Assembly (NCBI GenBank): GCA_000320545.1
Contig: ADNK01001134.1
Coordinates: 7,501-71,500, forward strand
Source of the DNA: Bigelowiella natans CCMP2755
Lineage: Eukaryota; Cercozoa; Chlorarachniophyceae
Direction of reading: 5' to 3'
Length of the DNA: 64,000 nt
Part shown: piece after piece, positions 48,141 to 59,948 of the stretch
How the letters are laid out: each line of letters begins with the position of its first letter
How positions within the stretch are numbered: position 1 is the first letter of the stretch
The notes under the pieces: generated by a model
The model's database searches: none
Seen by the model: the letters and a program-made list of their open reading frames with translations, nothing else
Told to the model about the DNA's origin: nothing
Translations under genes and position numbers: made by a program

Positions 48141-50433
48141 CAGGAGAATGGACGATGGGGGATGGATCGACCGGGGCATGAAACACTGAAATTGAGAGAA
48201 TCATTCACATCGTCGTCAAAGCAACTATGATTGCCTTAAGGAGCGAGGACGCTACTACTCAATGAGGTTGATTGGTTGTGATCATGCATGGGGAGCGTCT
48301 ACTTATATATAAATCTATATAATATTTCTAAACCTGAGGAAAGGCATCTGTGAGATCTAAGATAGGGCTCACAAGAACAGTAGCAGCCGGCATGTAGACA
48401 CCTCGGCTACATATCATATACGACGAAAAACAAAAACAAAAAAATCAAAAAATCAAGAAGAAAATCAAGAAAGGGGCGAGAACAGCCATAGCCTATAACA
48501 GAAGCAGCAGCAGCATCAACAACAACAACAACAATAGCACTACTACTACTACTACTACTACTACTATACATCGACTGCTACGAATACAGAATTCCTACTT
48601 ACTTCCGAAGGCGGAGGAGAGATGAAAAGGCCACGTTCCCTCCCAATCCGCTGCCAAAGAAAACAACCTTTTTGGGTTGCTCGAGGAAGAATTTCGCTCT
48701 GAACACCTTCACGAAGTCTTGGTAGCTTGACTATTTTACGACGACGACGCGCAATAGAAATGCATTTAGCAAGAAAGTAATAATTAGGATATATGTGCTG
48801 CTACTGGTACAACATGAGGATAATGTGAGTAAAGGAACATCGACGACGAGGCGGACAGGTAGTATGATGATGAAAATTATGAAAAAGCAGGAATGAACCC
48901 TCTACTCGTAACGAGAATGAATATGTTTGTATTATCAATAGCTGTATTGCTCGCAGGTATTATATAGCCGCCGACTTGGACGTTGCTTATCGCTTTCAAA
49001 ACGACAAACGAAGGCTTTTATATTACTGTGATTGGGTGGAGGGGAGGCTGGCGAAAGTGCACGGCTAGCACTCGCATTTTCCAAAAATGTGCCAAGGCGC
49101 AGGGTACGGAGAGACGATGCGACTCCAACCTCTCAGAAAAGCTACTGCTACCACCTGATATTAATTCGGAAAAACGTTCAAAAATTAAAAGAAGGCTATG
49201 GCCGAATGATGGCAAAGTAGATCGATAGTGAGAGAGAAATTAGGAGAGGATTGTAGAAATAAATGCAAAATCAACAAGTAGGAGGACTGTGACATGGAAC
49301 GAATGATAGGTGTATAGAAAAATATTTAATTATTTCCAAAAACATTCTACCATCTTCTACGAAGCCCCCTCCGTGTGCGTACATTAGGGTTGGCGACTCA
49401 GTGTCGTTCTTGGTAGTATTCGGCAACCGTAGTTATTAATAAGAAATCATACACATTTATCAGTTGAGCGGTAACCGTTTGCAATGTTTATCTGATGCGA
49501 CTGTGTATGCGTATGTTTGTGTGTGTGTGTGTGTGTGTGTCTAATCAGCGATCTTCCGTTTGCAAAAGCATCCAAGGGGATTAGCAATGCTAGAATCTGC
49601 TGTACAGAAACAATTCGATAGAGTGATGATCATAGCATCATCTTCTCTCACTGATGCATATCAACGCACCTGGTTTTTGCCACCACCACCTGTAGTAGCT
49701 GTGACCCATGTTACATCGACTCCTTCAATGACACTCGCAACTGCCTCGCAGGTATATCCACTCGTAGGTTTATTGGGATGAGTACCATCGCTCTCAGAAC
49801 GTGACTGCTGCTGCTGGGGAGGGGGGGAAGAGGAAGAGTACACGTTGTACTTCCCAAATGTTTGAGTAAGCGCGCGTTGTTGTTGACGATCGAGATGTTG
49901 TCCCCCCTCCTCGTGCACAGTTGCTGCTGCAGAGACGCCCTCCATTGTTTTAGGAGTCAACCCAGAGAAGATTCCATATCGAATCCCCATTTTTATCACC
50001 GCTGCCTCCGGAGATATTTCTAAAGTAAGAAGGCGGAGTGCAGAGATTTAGCTCATTGTTATTCTATTACTCGGGATTGTGTACACTTGTACGACGTTTA
50101 CCTTGGCCGAGAAACGGAAACACGCGGAATACAGTCGACCCAATCCGCACATATGCGCGCATTTGCTGGGCCTCAGGCAGTAGAACGGCGTATATGATAG
50201 CGAGGAGTGCTACACATGCTGCAGGGACCCAGGTTACGAACTAGAAAGCAAGATCGGGAACAGCAGCACATTAGAGTGTGTTAGGCGACGATCACGTTAG
50301 GGCGACGATGACGACGATGACGACGTGCTTGTATCTACATTCACCTTCATGATTTCCAATGTATGGATGCACGAGGAGGGAATAGTTTCGTCAATGCGAA
50401 AGAGAGACAGGGAATCCCCCCCCACAAAGTAAT
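47425..50433 (-). CDS. Putative alpha/beta-hydrolase-fold (maspardin-like) membrane protein, partial model
   Basis: In-phase exons on the complement are 50345-50433, 50102-50240, 49670-50019, 49072-49154 and 48603-48725. A candidate last exon is 47425-47497 (TAA). There may be another at about 47870-48030, acidic with GDEEGDEEGD. The first two exons encode a segment with a transmembrane helix (VALLAIIYAVLL). The next is Gln/Ser-rich. Then LRGWSRIVSPYPAPW, DYQDFVKVFRAKFF and KKVVFFGSGLGGNVAF resemble the beta3 strand, helix and nucleophile elbow of maspardin/SPG21-type hydrolases, with Ser in GSGLGG. The start, the junctions after 48603, and the Asp and His of a triad are not identified, so catalytic activity is unproven. 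Confidence 0.42.
47729..47762. repeat. (CA)n microsatellite
   Basis: About sixteen CA units, probably in an intron of the putative hydrolase. Confidence 0.95.
48103..48140. repeat. (ATG)n microsatellite
   Basis: About twelve ATG units on the + strand, in the 3' half of the putative hydrolase gene. Confidence 0.93.
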
Positions 50434-50760
50434 CTGATGTTGTACAGTTCCTTTCTTAGACGGAGGAGGCGGAGTCCCCTTCCCTCTGCCGACGGGCCGA
50501 TTTGACGTAGATGTTGGTACAAGTTCATTCACACATATCGTTTTCTCCCTGCGACAATGCATTTTCCTTGTCGCCAATACCAAGAGTCATGGAGGATGTC
50601 GCAATCGCAAAATACCCTGTGAATTTTGTCCTGCGATAATCTGAAGCATCTGTCGCGACTGAGGTGAAAGTGAAACTAACGCAGCTATCAGCGATCAGCA
50701 GCGTCGACTGGAATTATCCGCCTCCACCACGGATCACGATCACGATAGGGAATCCTCGCT

Positions 50761-52285
50761 ATGATTAGCGATGACGGTATCAGCGCTTACGAGCGCCAGC
50801 GGCTGGAGAACATACGCCGGAATGAAGACATGCTCAGAAAGTAAGTCTCTTGCCACGATCATTCTTGAGACGGCATAGGAAGCCAGAACGCCCCTGATTG
50901 GACGCCGTTTGACGATAATGTATCTCCAGATTGGGCCTTCATGTTGAGTCGTTTTCCACGGCTGTGGCTGGCTATAACCGAGGAGGGCATCCAACATCGG
51001 GGAAGTCATCTTCTAGACCGCAAAAGAAGAAGACCTCTAAGAAGGTAACAGAAAGTAGATCATATTGCAAATTTCGGTGGCATTAGAAGATCAACCATTC
51101 TTTACTGCATCTCTCTCTCTCCCTCTCTCTCTTTGAAATCGCATATGCGCCACGTTATACCTTACCCTCGGCAGAGAGGAGGAGGAGCATATCTCAAACA
51201 ACCACAAGATAGATCAAAGATAGGAGGTAAATGACACTCATCCGGTGACATGCTGTTTCCGCTGCATGATGACTCTTGGCCAGAACAACACACCAATACG
51301 ATATAATTCTGTGGATTGTAGTGAATCTTGTTGTTGGCTGGCGTGAATTAGGGAGCCGGAGATCCTTGAGGCTTTTGGGAATAAAAGCAAAGCCTCAGGT
51401 GGTGTTTAGATTGTTAGCAGTCATTGTTAATTCAGACAAACACGACGATATACAAACACCGAGTATGTACAGAAAATTGAGAGAATACAGAGAATTAAGG
51501 GCGATATGGTCGAATTATGTCACACACGAATGTAGATTATTACTTCTCGACGATCATGCTCTCTGTTTTAATCCCCCCCCCCCAAAAAAAGAGTGAGGCG
51601 GACGTTGCTTTGTTGGACTCTCTCGATGAGGAAGTAGATGAAGACGGAAGCAACCATAGCAAGAAAAGATATCGCCCGCAACAACAACAACAACATTATT
51701 CTCACTTGAATAAAAAGAAGAAAACCACCAAGGAACCTAAACCAAGGCCACCCCCAGCCAAAGATTCATCAAGGTAAAAGCAAACCACGTGTAACGATAA
51801 CGATGCAGCTGAACATAATCAACACTGGAAAAAACGCAAGAAGAAGAACAATAATCATAATCATGGTAGCATGACGATGTTCATATTTTTGTTGGAGCAG
51901 CAAGTAAGTTTGCTACCAACACACCAAGTGTGCCAAGGAGAGTCTCAAATCGAGGAATCCTCAATGCTTATTGATGTTGTCCTTTTCGTCGTTGCACAGG
52001 GCCCTTGACGTGGATTTAGATAATTTACAGCAGAACTACCTTGGAAAACCGGTAGTAGCATGATTGCCCTGACATGTGAGATGGTGATGGTGTTAGTAAA
52101 GAAGATGTGCCAACCGCGCCACCATCATTATCTCATTACAACCCACTGTGTGGATCAGTGCGGTAGGCTAAAGCGCGAGGTAGTGTCTGTTTTGCATCCT
52201 CAGAGTATGCACGTCAGATTCTCCAAATACTCCGGCATTTTAGGTGCTGCTGGTTCCCTGCCCTCACTGTAACTTGGCGATGATA

Positions 52286-52317
<32 letters not shown>

Positions 52318-52483
52318 AGTGAATGATTACGGTGGTGGTGATGAGGATAATGGTCGCGTGTGCTTGGAATAAGCTGATTGTTCTTCGCTGAGCGGATATG
52401 GTCAAAGTTGTTGCTTGATTGAGGACTCATTGATCGAAACTACTTACTGAGTTGACTGGTTTTTTTTGCTTTTCTCCCCCGCC

Positions 52484-52534
<51 letters not shown>

Positions 52535-53948
52535 CTTTCGGTCTTCCCTGCATACTTGCATCAACATGTCGTTATTGTGGCGGCTCCTTGTTGATTCGTG
52601 TCGATGTATGATGGGTCCAGAATGGAAGAATGCCATAGTGCTATGGGTCATACTACTAACGCTCTTTTGCCTTCCTCACTTCACTCATTAGATTCATAGA
52701 TTACTAATGCTAATGTTAATGATGATGATGATAATGATGATGATGATGATATCGATGGTGATGATCTCGATGGTGGTGGAGGTGATGCATATTTTATCTT
52801 TTGCCATCATGTTAATAAATGCACATATCATCCTCCCTTACAGGTCAATATATACGGGGATAGTTACAAAAATCTCTTCTTGGAGAATGTGCGTCAATGA
52901 TGATAATGACAATAACGATGACGACGACGGCGATGATGATGATGATGATGATTCAATGTATTTTTACATCATATGAAGACAACTCATCAGACACGTTCTC
53001 AGTTACACATATGATATGCATTTATCACGTATTTATAGCAATGCTAATGAGCGCCACCACACTGTGTATTCATTGCTACGGCTGTTCGAATTAAAGCAGC
53101 ATCATCATCGTGATCGGTTTTCCCTACCACAATGGTGATGATAATAACAACAATAATAATATTATAAACCTGCATCAGGGGCGACAGCTCACGTGGTTCG
53201 GACAATCGAGACAGACAGAAGAAACACCCGTGAGTCGTACAAGAGAGAGGAAAGAGGGGGGGGGGGTTATAAAAAGGAAGAAAAAGAAGAGAGAGGGCGA
53301 AAGAGCAAAGGTGAATGGTTGGATTTTCAATTGAGTAGATTGAGTAGTAATGTTGGTAGAAGGATATGGTGATGTTGATGTAGTAGACAATTCCCTTCTT
53401 TTGAATGTTCCTTCTAATGCTCCTACCACTGTAACTCCTTTCAATTTTTAGTCACATTCATTCATCGTTGTCTTTGTTATTCCATGCTGATGTATCCTTT
53501 CTCCTTCTTCTCCTTCTCCTTCTTCTTTTCCTCCTTCTTCCTTTCCTCCTTCTTCTTCTTCTTCTTCTTCTTCTTCTTCTTTTTGTCGTTTATTTTTATT
53601 TTTCTCCTTTCCTCCTCCTCATCCATCTGATCTTCTGCTTCTTCTATGCAACCACCACCTCATCAAACCTTAGGTAATTCGTAAGATGATTCCCTCAACC
53701 CCCCCTTCGTTGGATGAAGGAAGCTGTCGCACTAAAGTAGCGAAGGAGGAGGGAAAACAAGAAGGAGGGAAGATGTTACCAGTGTTACTACTCTGCCGAC
53801 TGGAGGGGGGAGACTATATCTATTGCGGACGTTTGAAGTACTAGCTACTAGACGCATAATATTAGAATATAATTCAAGTCATAATCGCGCTACGAATGTA
53901 GCGTATTGTCAACAGCACGTCCTTTCGCCGAATTACGTCGCATTAGTT

Positions 53949-53983
<35 letters not shown>

Positions 53984-54489
53984 TATCACTGTTATTGTTG
54001 TAATTGTTGTTATTGTTATCATCCACCACACGGTCTTCTTTGTGTATCACTACATCGTATCGTGCTCGTACAAACATAACAATAACGCCATCAAGGAGGA
54101 GGAGGAGGAGGAGGAGGGGGGGGGAGAGGAGGAAGAGCAAGTAATTGAAGAAACGATGATCGGTATGTGGTTTCGATGATTCTCACAGGTATCTTGCTCA
54201 TGATCCAACCAAGCTGCCGCTGCGTTTCGTGTGGGAACTTGCCTCCCACCAGCAGCTGACTAAAAAGAACAAGAAAGGGGGGGGGGGGAGGAAAAAGAAC
54301 AAGATTAAGAGAGGTGATGGAGCGTGCAACCATGATGATCTTTCACCGCATCGTTCAAATATGTGTTTTAATGAATCAATCAACGAGTGAATAAATGATG
54401 AGATATATACACCGAATCATCTGTCTGACCCATGTACAAGGGGATAATGACGATACTTATATATACATATATGTAATATAATATATGTG

Positions 54490-54533
<44 letters not shown>

Positions 54534-54544
54534 GACATTTATGT

Positions 54545-54581
<37 letters not shown>

Positions 54582-54733
54582 CGTGTGTGTTTATGTGAGC
54601 AGAAAAAGGAAATGATGATACCGATGATGATGATGATGATGATACCGGCACTTCTGGAGATGACTACTTCATGGGTCTTGTGAGAGAGTCAGAAGCGATC
54701 GCTGGCAGTCTCTATTCTAAGAACGTGCAGTAA
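50761..54733 (+). CDS. CMR1/WDR76-like N-terminus fused to a PUA/EVE-like domain, nuclear protein
   Basis: Nine exons, 50761-50840, 50930-51044, 51592-51773, 52000-52051, 52844-52888, 53179-53229, 53674-53837, 54189-54313 and 54603-54733 (TAA), sum to 945 nt (314 aa) with all phases exact. Residues about 6-30 read ISAYERQRLENIRRNEDMLR then KLGL, like the start of CMR1/WDR76 DNA-damage proteins, but no WD40 repeats follow. A Lys-rich, Gln-rich linker looks like a nuclear localisation region. The C-terminal half reads NIYGDSYKNLFLEN, GRQLTWFGQSRQTEETPVI, LLLCRLEGGDYIYCGRLKYLAHDP and LPLRFVWEL, like small beta-barrel domains of the PUA/EVE kind that bind modified bases. The tail is Asp-rich (encoded by GAT repeats). 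A role in recognising modified or damaged DNA is inference only. Confidence 0.72.
52276..52318. repeat. (GAT)n microsatellite
   Basis: In the intron 52052-52843 of the fusion gene. Confidence 0.9.
52483..52534. repeat. Compound (CT)n(GT)n microsatellite
   Basis: In the same intron; the coding strand carries CT then GT. Confidence 0.95.
53501..53583 (+). repeat. CTT/CTC-rich microsatellite tract upstream of exon 7
   Basis: A long pyrimidine tract on the coding strand, about 90 bp before the acceptor at 53673. Confidence 0.85.
53950..53986. repeat. (CAT)n microsatellite
   Basis: About eleven CAT units in the intron 53838-54188. Confidence 0.93.
54491..54530. repeat. (TA)n microsatellite
   Basis: In the last intron, followed by a (GT)n run at 54547-54579. 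Confidence 0.95.
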
Positions 54734-55329
54734 TATCACGATGTCGCATTTACGAGTGAGAATATTTCGATTATGTTAAGTCCAATAATCTATCCTCATT
54801 GAATGATGTCGAGGGTTGTCCGGCCATGTAATTTGTATCACAAATATATGCGGATTGCCCTTCAAGTAGAAATTGTAGTAATGCTTTCTGTGACAAACCA
54901 CAGTGCACGACACGTCTAGACATGACCACAGCACCACCATGCTATCTGCTAATAACAGATGGTGAGCATGAAATTGCAGCATTGAATGAACAAAATGCCA
55001 AATTGACAGCTATGCAAGCGGTTGCGTCTGTGACTGAAGCATCTGTCGTTTTTATTTGCTATTTCCCCAACCCATCCTCCATGTAGAATAGCCATATAAT
55101 CATACTTCATATATTCACTAACCTACTAATAAATTATACTACTCCTTTTCATATATTTTATCGTCCTAGGGCAATTTAAGGACTAAAAGCCGTCGTAACA
55201 GCTTTATTTAGACTTTATTTATTATATAATAATTGCTGTTAGTATTCTTATTTCCCCATTTGCGTTTCTTCGCAAATCTTACTTATCGTTTTTCAGAATA
55301 CATTACTCGCACTTCACATATCTTATAAT

Positions 55330-56110
55330 GTGAGATATCTTTGAATACTATGGACATGTGTGCAGAGCACATGAGCAATGCGATGAGGCTGTGACGACCT
55401 CCCCGATGGACCCACCTAGCCACCCACCATGTGCTAGGAGCAATGCTTGCAGACTGTTTGAACACGTGCGCAGACCGCCAAGATGGTGAGAGGACAATGC
55501 AGTTTGAATGCCGTGATGAAATTGCCAGCTGTCATCACGTGCATGCTAGCATGGACTGCCTTGGAACAATGCAATATTTTGCCAAAAATCGTACACCACA
55601 GTTTCCACTACGTGCAATCTTCATTGCGAAACATTTTCTTATGATGCGATATAGTCACGCATATAAGTACGCAGGCCGCGCAGTCAAATGATGCCATATG
55701 CAATCTAGCGCACAAGCTAGTAAGGCTAGAAGGCCCAACGAGCCACACCAGCACTTTAATAATAGTGTTCCACAAACAATTCATGGCACAGCATCTAAGA
55801 TCATTAAGGACGACTGACTGCAGGATGTATCTACTAGGTATATGTCGATTAGCGGCTAGCGGCGTCTATGTAATCGTGCGCGCGCACATGTGTAGATGCA
55901 CATCCTACAGCATGTGTGTCCTACGTTTGTTACATTTGTTTATCGATTAGATTGAACTTTTCCATTAGTCGATCACTTGTGCACGTGAGAGTGCGCTCAT
56001 AGCATGTGCACCAGACCGCATTCGCCTTTGAGCCTTGTTACTTTGCCACCGTGCGCGACCGATTGGATAACTTACAAAGCTGCAGAAGATAATCCAACGT
56101 GTTCGAGCTA
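55330..56110. other. Palindrome-rich spacer, fusion gene/plastid-type protein tail-to-tail
   Basis: gcatgctagcatgg, ctagcgcacaagctag, ctagaagg, gcgcgcgcacatgtg, gcggctagcggc and gtgcacgtgag. AT-rich sequence fills 54740-55330. No gene is supported. Confidence 0.68.
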
Positions 56111-56240
56111 CGATTCAAATGCTCACATCTTCCGATCTCTACGGAAAATTCGGTAATTTATATACCAGTTCTCATATGCAATGGCTTTGCATAGGAAAGG
56201 CACTCTTTCACATCATTTGGCTTACGTCAACCACCTCTTT

Positions 56241-57257
56241 TTACAGTTGTGTTCCAGAGGATGAATAAAGAATATATAATGCTATAAGTCCAATGACAAC
56301 TGGCACTGCTGTGACGCCCCATACAGCAGCTACTCCGCCGATATCTCTCGGGGTCAAAGACTGTGTAATAACGGCCACACAAGAAGACAGATGCGGGAAG
56401 TTGTCAGTCGGGAAACTTGCTAGAAGATAATACATATGTGGGAACAAAATATGTGTAAATCATGGTGTCACCTTTTCTTCCTCGACAAATTCTCTCCCCT
56501 GCTCCATAGCTGATATTTTCTTCATTTTCTTCGTTTTGTCTTCGGGGTTCACCATGGGCATCTGCGCCAGCTCCGTGGCAAGCAATCTAAGCGAGTCTCG
56601 GTCCCTTGGAATTGTCTGCTTCTCGATAATTTCTTCTAGTGCGGAAATCATGCCGTTCCTTTCTTCGCTGTTGTCTTCTCTCTCATCCTCATAAGTCATC
56701 TGTGCTGCATCCTTTGCATCAAGGCCAGCCATGAGAACAAGCTTTAGCTCGACTGGGCCCATATCTCGCTCCGATCGAAATTCCTTTAGTTTTCGTACGA
56801 CGTATTGGAAAGCTTGCTGGTCAAGCTTTTCGTCGTCTTCTGTCCGTACAACTTCGAAATCGGTTCTCTCTTCGTCAATGCTTGGTAGGCCCATCTCCGC
56901 CCATTCCTTGTCTGAGATCTGCATTTTCTTTTTGAACTCTTTCATGCTCTCAGGGTCCAGGTCGGAAAAATCTCCCATAGGCATCTCATCTTCACCCCAC
57001 ATGCTGTTCGTTCTATGGAGCAGTCTGAGCCTTCGTGGCCCCCCTCTGTGCATACCCCACCCTGATGGCGACCTGTCCTGCCTCCCAGATACGCTACGGG
57101 AAGGTGGAATATCGGAAACAGAGACGGGCGCAACCCTTCGAAGTGATGTGGCAAGATAAGGACGGGAGCGGCATAAAGTGCTTCTTCGTCCTTGCACAGC
57201 AGGCCGTGCACTTGCACTAAGAACCACAAGAGCCCCGAGGAGCCTAAGAGCCGCCAT
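56241..57257 (-). CDS. Putative plastid-targeted, C-terminally anchored membrane protein
   Basis: Two exons on the complement, 56472-57257 and 56241-56360, total 301 aa and join in phase 0. The start is MAALRLLGALVVLSASARPAVQ, a signal-peptide-like hydrophobic stretch followed by a long Arg/Ser-rich, acid-free segment to about residue 75. That is the pattern of bipartite presequences in algae with secondary plastids. The mature part is acidic and helical, for example FKKKMQISDKEWAEMGLPS, AFQYVVRKLKEF, VELKLVLMAGLDAKDAAQM and EEIIEKQTIPRDRDSLRLLA. The short second exon encodes LTPRDIGGVAAVWGVTAV then the hydrophobic span VVIGLIALYILY and a short tail SSSGTQL. I do not recognise the family. An upstream in-frame codon is GTG, so the first ATG is used. 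Confidence 0.7.
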
Positions 57258-57451
57258 TCGCTGAATAGGGAGATTTTTTGGAGATTCAATCACAGGTTTG
57301 TCTCTCTCTTAAAACTCTTGCTCAGTTTATCCTTGTCGCATACTCAAAGTCACCTTCTCTCCATCATAGCGACTGTCAGGAGCATCGATGCAGCCAACAA
57401 CCCGGACAACAATCATTACAACAACGGGTCGGAAGAGCAGCCAGGAATGGA
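57258..57451. promoter_or_regulatory. 194-bp head-to-head spacer
   Basis: Only 194 bp separate the start codons of two divergent genes, so a shared bidirectional promoter is likely. No motif is recognised. Confidence 0.45.
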
Positions 57452-59066
57452 ATGAGGCTTACTGTGAGCATCCTCCTCGCTGTGGTTGCAGCTGTGCTGC
57501 TTCCTATGATAGCACAGTTGTCGAACAACAGGATTCTGGTGGGTAAAGGAAGACATCGTGTGTGGTTCTTTCTTTGTTCCTGAAGCTGCGATTAATTAAC
57601 TGGTGACATGCTACTGGCCTTCTCTCATGAATGTGTCGGCTTATACAACCTTAGCCTGAGAAGCTCGCCATTGCTGTAGATCTGATGGGGTAAAGAGCAA
57701 GATAAAATCTGAGAAATAGGGAGATATACTTTACGATTCTAGTTGGGGAGTGGACTAGTTCGTAGACATTATTCAACGATGATGGCTATACTTTAGCTGA
57801 TTTCAAATTCGGAATTGATACCAAATACATATTATTTCTGTAGTTGAACATTTTGAAGATATATTTCTCGGAAAACGAACGACGAGCAGCTTGCAATTTG
57901 TCATAGATGTGTGTTGTATTCTCTCGTCAATGCACCCAACAAAATGTTTTTTGTTATCACCATCGTTGCCGTCATCACTATTACGTTCATCCAAATCGCC
58001 ACTGCCATCGTCATCATCATCATCATCATCATCATCATCACCATCACCATGACCAATGTTGCATCATCGTTTTTCGCTCAGGTGGGATGGTTTGATGAAT
58101 GTCACAAGAGAAAACATCGCAACTAGACTCCTTGGGCACAAGAAGACCTCAAGGTTAAGCAGACAGAAACAGCACTTGGAGTGTTGTCTTTGTGTGTAAC
58201 CCTTCTTTTCTCTCTCCTTTCCCCTCTTTTTGTAGTATTTTATGTTTGAATCTCAACCCCACAGCGTTGTTATTGTACTGAAAACTATAAGAAGTCTTGA
58301 AAAATACTACATACAGTCGGGAAGCATACCACTCGCTACTTAATACTCTTGCAGAGGTGATTATCCTCCTCCTCCTCCTCCTCCTCCTCATTCTAATAAA
58401 TCGCAGTGCTATCATCGCCCTGTTATAGGAAAGGAAAAACCTAAGGCGTGCGGGGGGGAGAGAGAGCTAAGATTCATACGTGCTTATATGTACTTAGAAA
58501 ACTATGTGCATGCTTTTTGCGTAAATAACAGGTGGATTTGAAGTATTTGGGTCCCGAGAGAGCGGTACCTAACACTAGCACAGCACCAATATTAGAATAT
58601 AAGCAGCGGTCGGTCGATGAGCAGCACAAAGAGAGGAAAAATAATGAATGGAGTGCTAAAATTTGACGTTGAGCGAGAGGACAAACACCCAACAGATAGC
58701 GAAGAATAACAGAAAATCCTATTGGTTAAAGGTTATAAGTCCCGATGATATTGCGGAGGGCCATAGGTAAACAAATCAAAGGCACCATCGTTATCACTTA
58801 TAGCTAAAAATAGTCTACTTCTCATATTATATGCATGGTACTGCTTGGTGTGAACGACCCTCTTTGTAGTATTTTTGAGCGGTGTTTACACACACACACA
58901 CACACGCACTGAAACAAATACCGCATTTACGATTCTTGATATCAATGGGGGCACCATTTGCCCCTCCTCCTCCTCCTCCTCCTCCTCAGAATGATCAACC
59001 ACCTGCTTCGGACAGGTACTTGCGCGCGCTCTCGCTATCTCTCACGCACTCTCTCTATTATAATGC

Positions 59067-59116
<50 letters not shown>

Positions 59117-59248
59117 ATATATATATGAATTCACGGCAGCGAAACATAACATCACGCTTTCTTATTCTTGGCATTTTGTGGTGTCAGGAATGGAGTTTTA
59201 TGTGGAACAAAGCCCGAAACATCCCAAACTGAGGCGATATGTGAGATC

Positions 59249-59287
<39 letters not shown>

Positions 59288-59914
59288 CACGCACGAGAAG
59301 ACAGAGAGCAGCAGGTTTGGAAGAGGGGGGTTGGTGGGGGAGATCGAGCTTCTTCTGTTTCTCTCTCCTTTGCTGTTTATTAAGCAATGCGTGTTATCAT
59401 CTGGCACCCTCAAAGATGTGGTACGGGATGGGTATTTAAGCACTAAAATTGAATGATTCGCATCGAAGGTTTCTCCGACCCGAAAGCTCATGGGGGACAA
59501 TCCAGGTAGTAGTGTGAGATTGGATTGTAATGCTGCTGCTGCTGCTGCTGCTGCTAGTTATGCTGATGATGATGTGCGTGGACTTTTCTCTCGACGTTAA
59601 AGCACCAAACAAGGCAGATGGGTATTGAGGAATTAGTAGCAGTGGTTATCTTTCACCATCACCATCGTCATCATCATTATCATCATCATCATCATTCCTC
59701 TCCTTTATTATTGATGAGTCCTCCCCTTACTGTTAGTTTTCCTATATTATATTCATACACGTGCTTGCTGACACCTTCCTTCGCTGACCACACACGTAGA
59801 CGCTCTGTACTACTTTGCTCCAATCGACATCCAAGCCACGTCAAACAAAGGGTGGAAATCAACAGAAAAGGGGAGAAGAACGAGGGGGGGGGGGGAGGGG
59901 GGGAAGGGAATGTA

Positions 59915-59948
<34 letters not shown>

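Noticed and set aside
52204-52243. Possible extra exon (SMHVRFSKYSGIL) in the fusion gene
   Set aside because: Including it breaks the phase; exons 52000-52051 and 52844-52888 join exactly without it.
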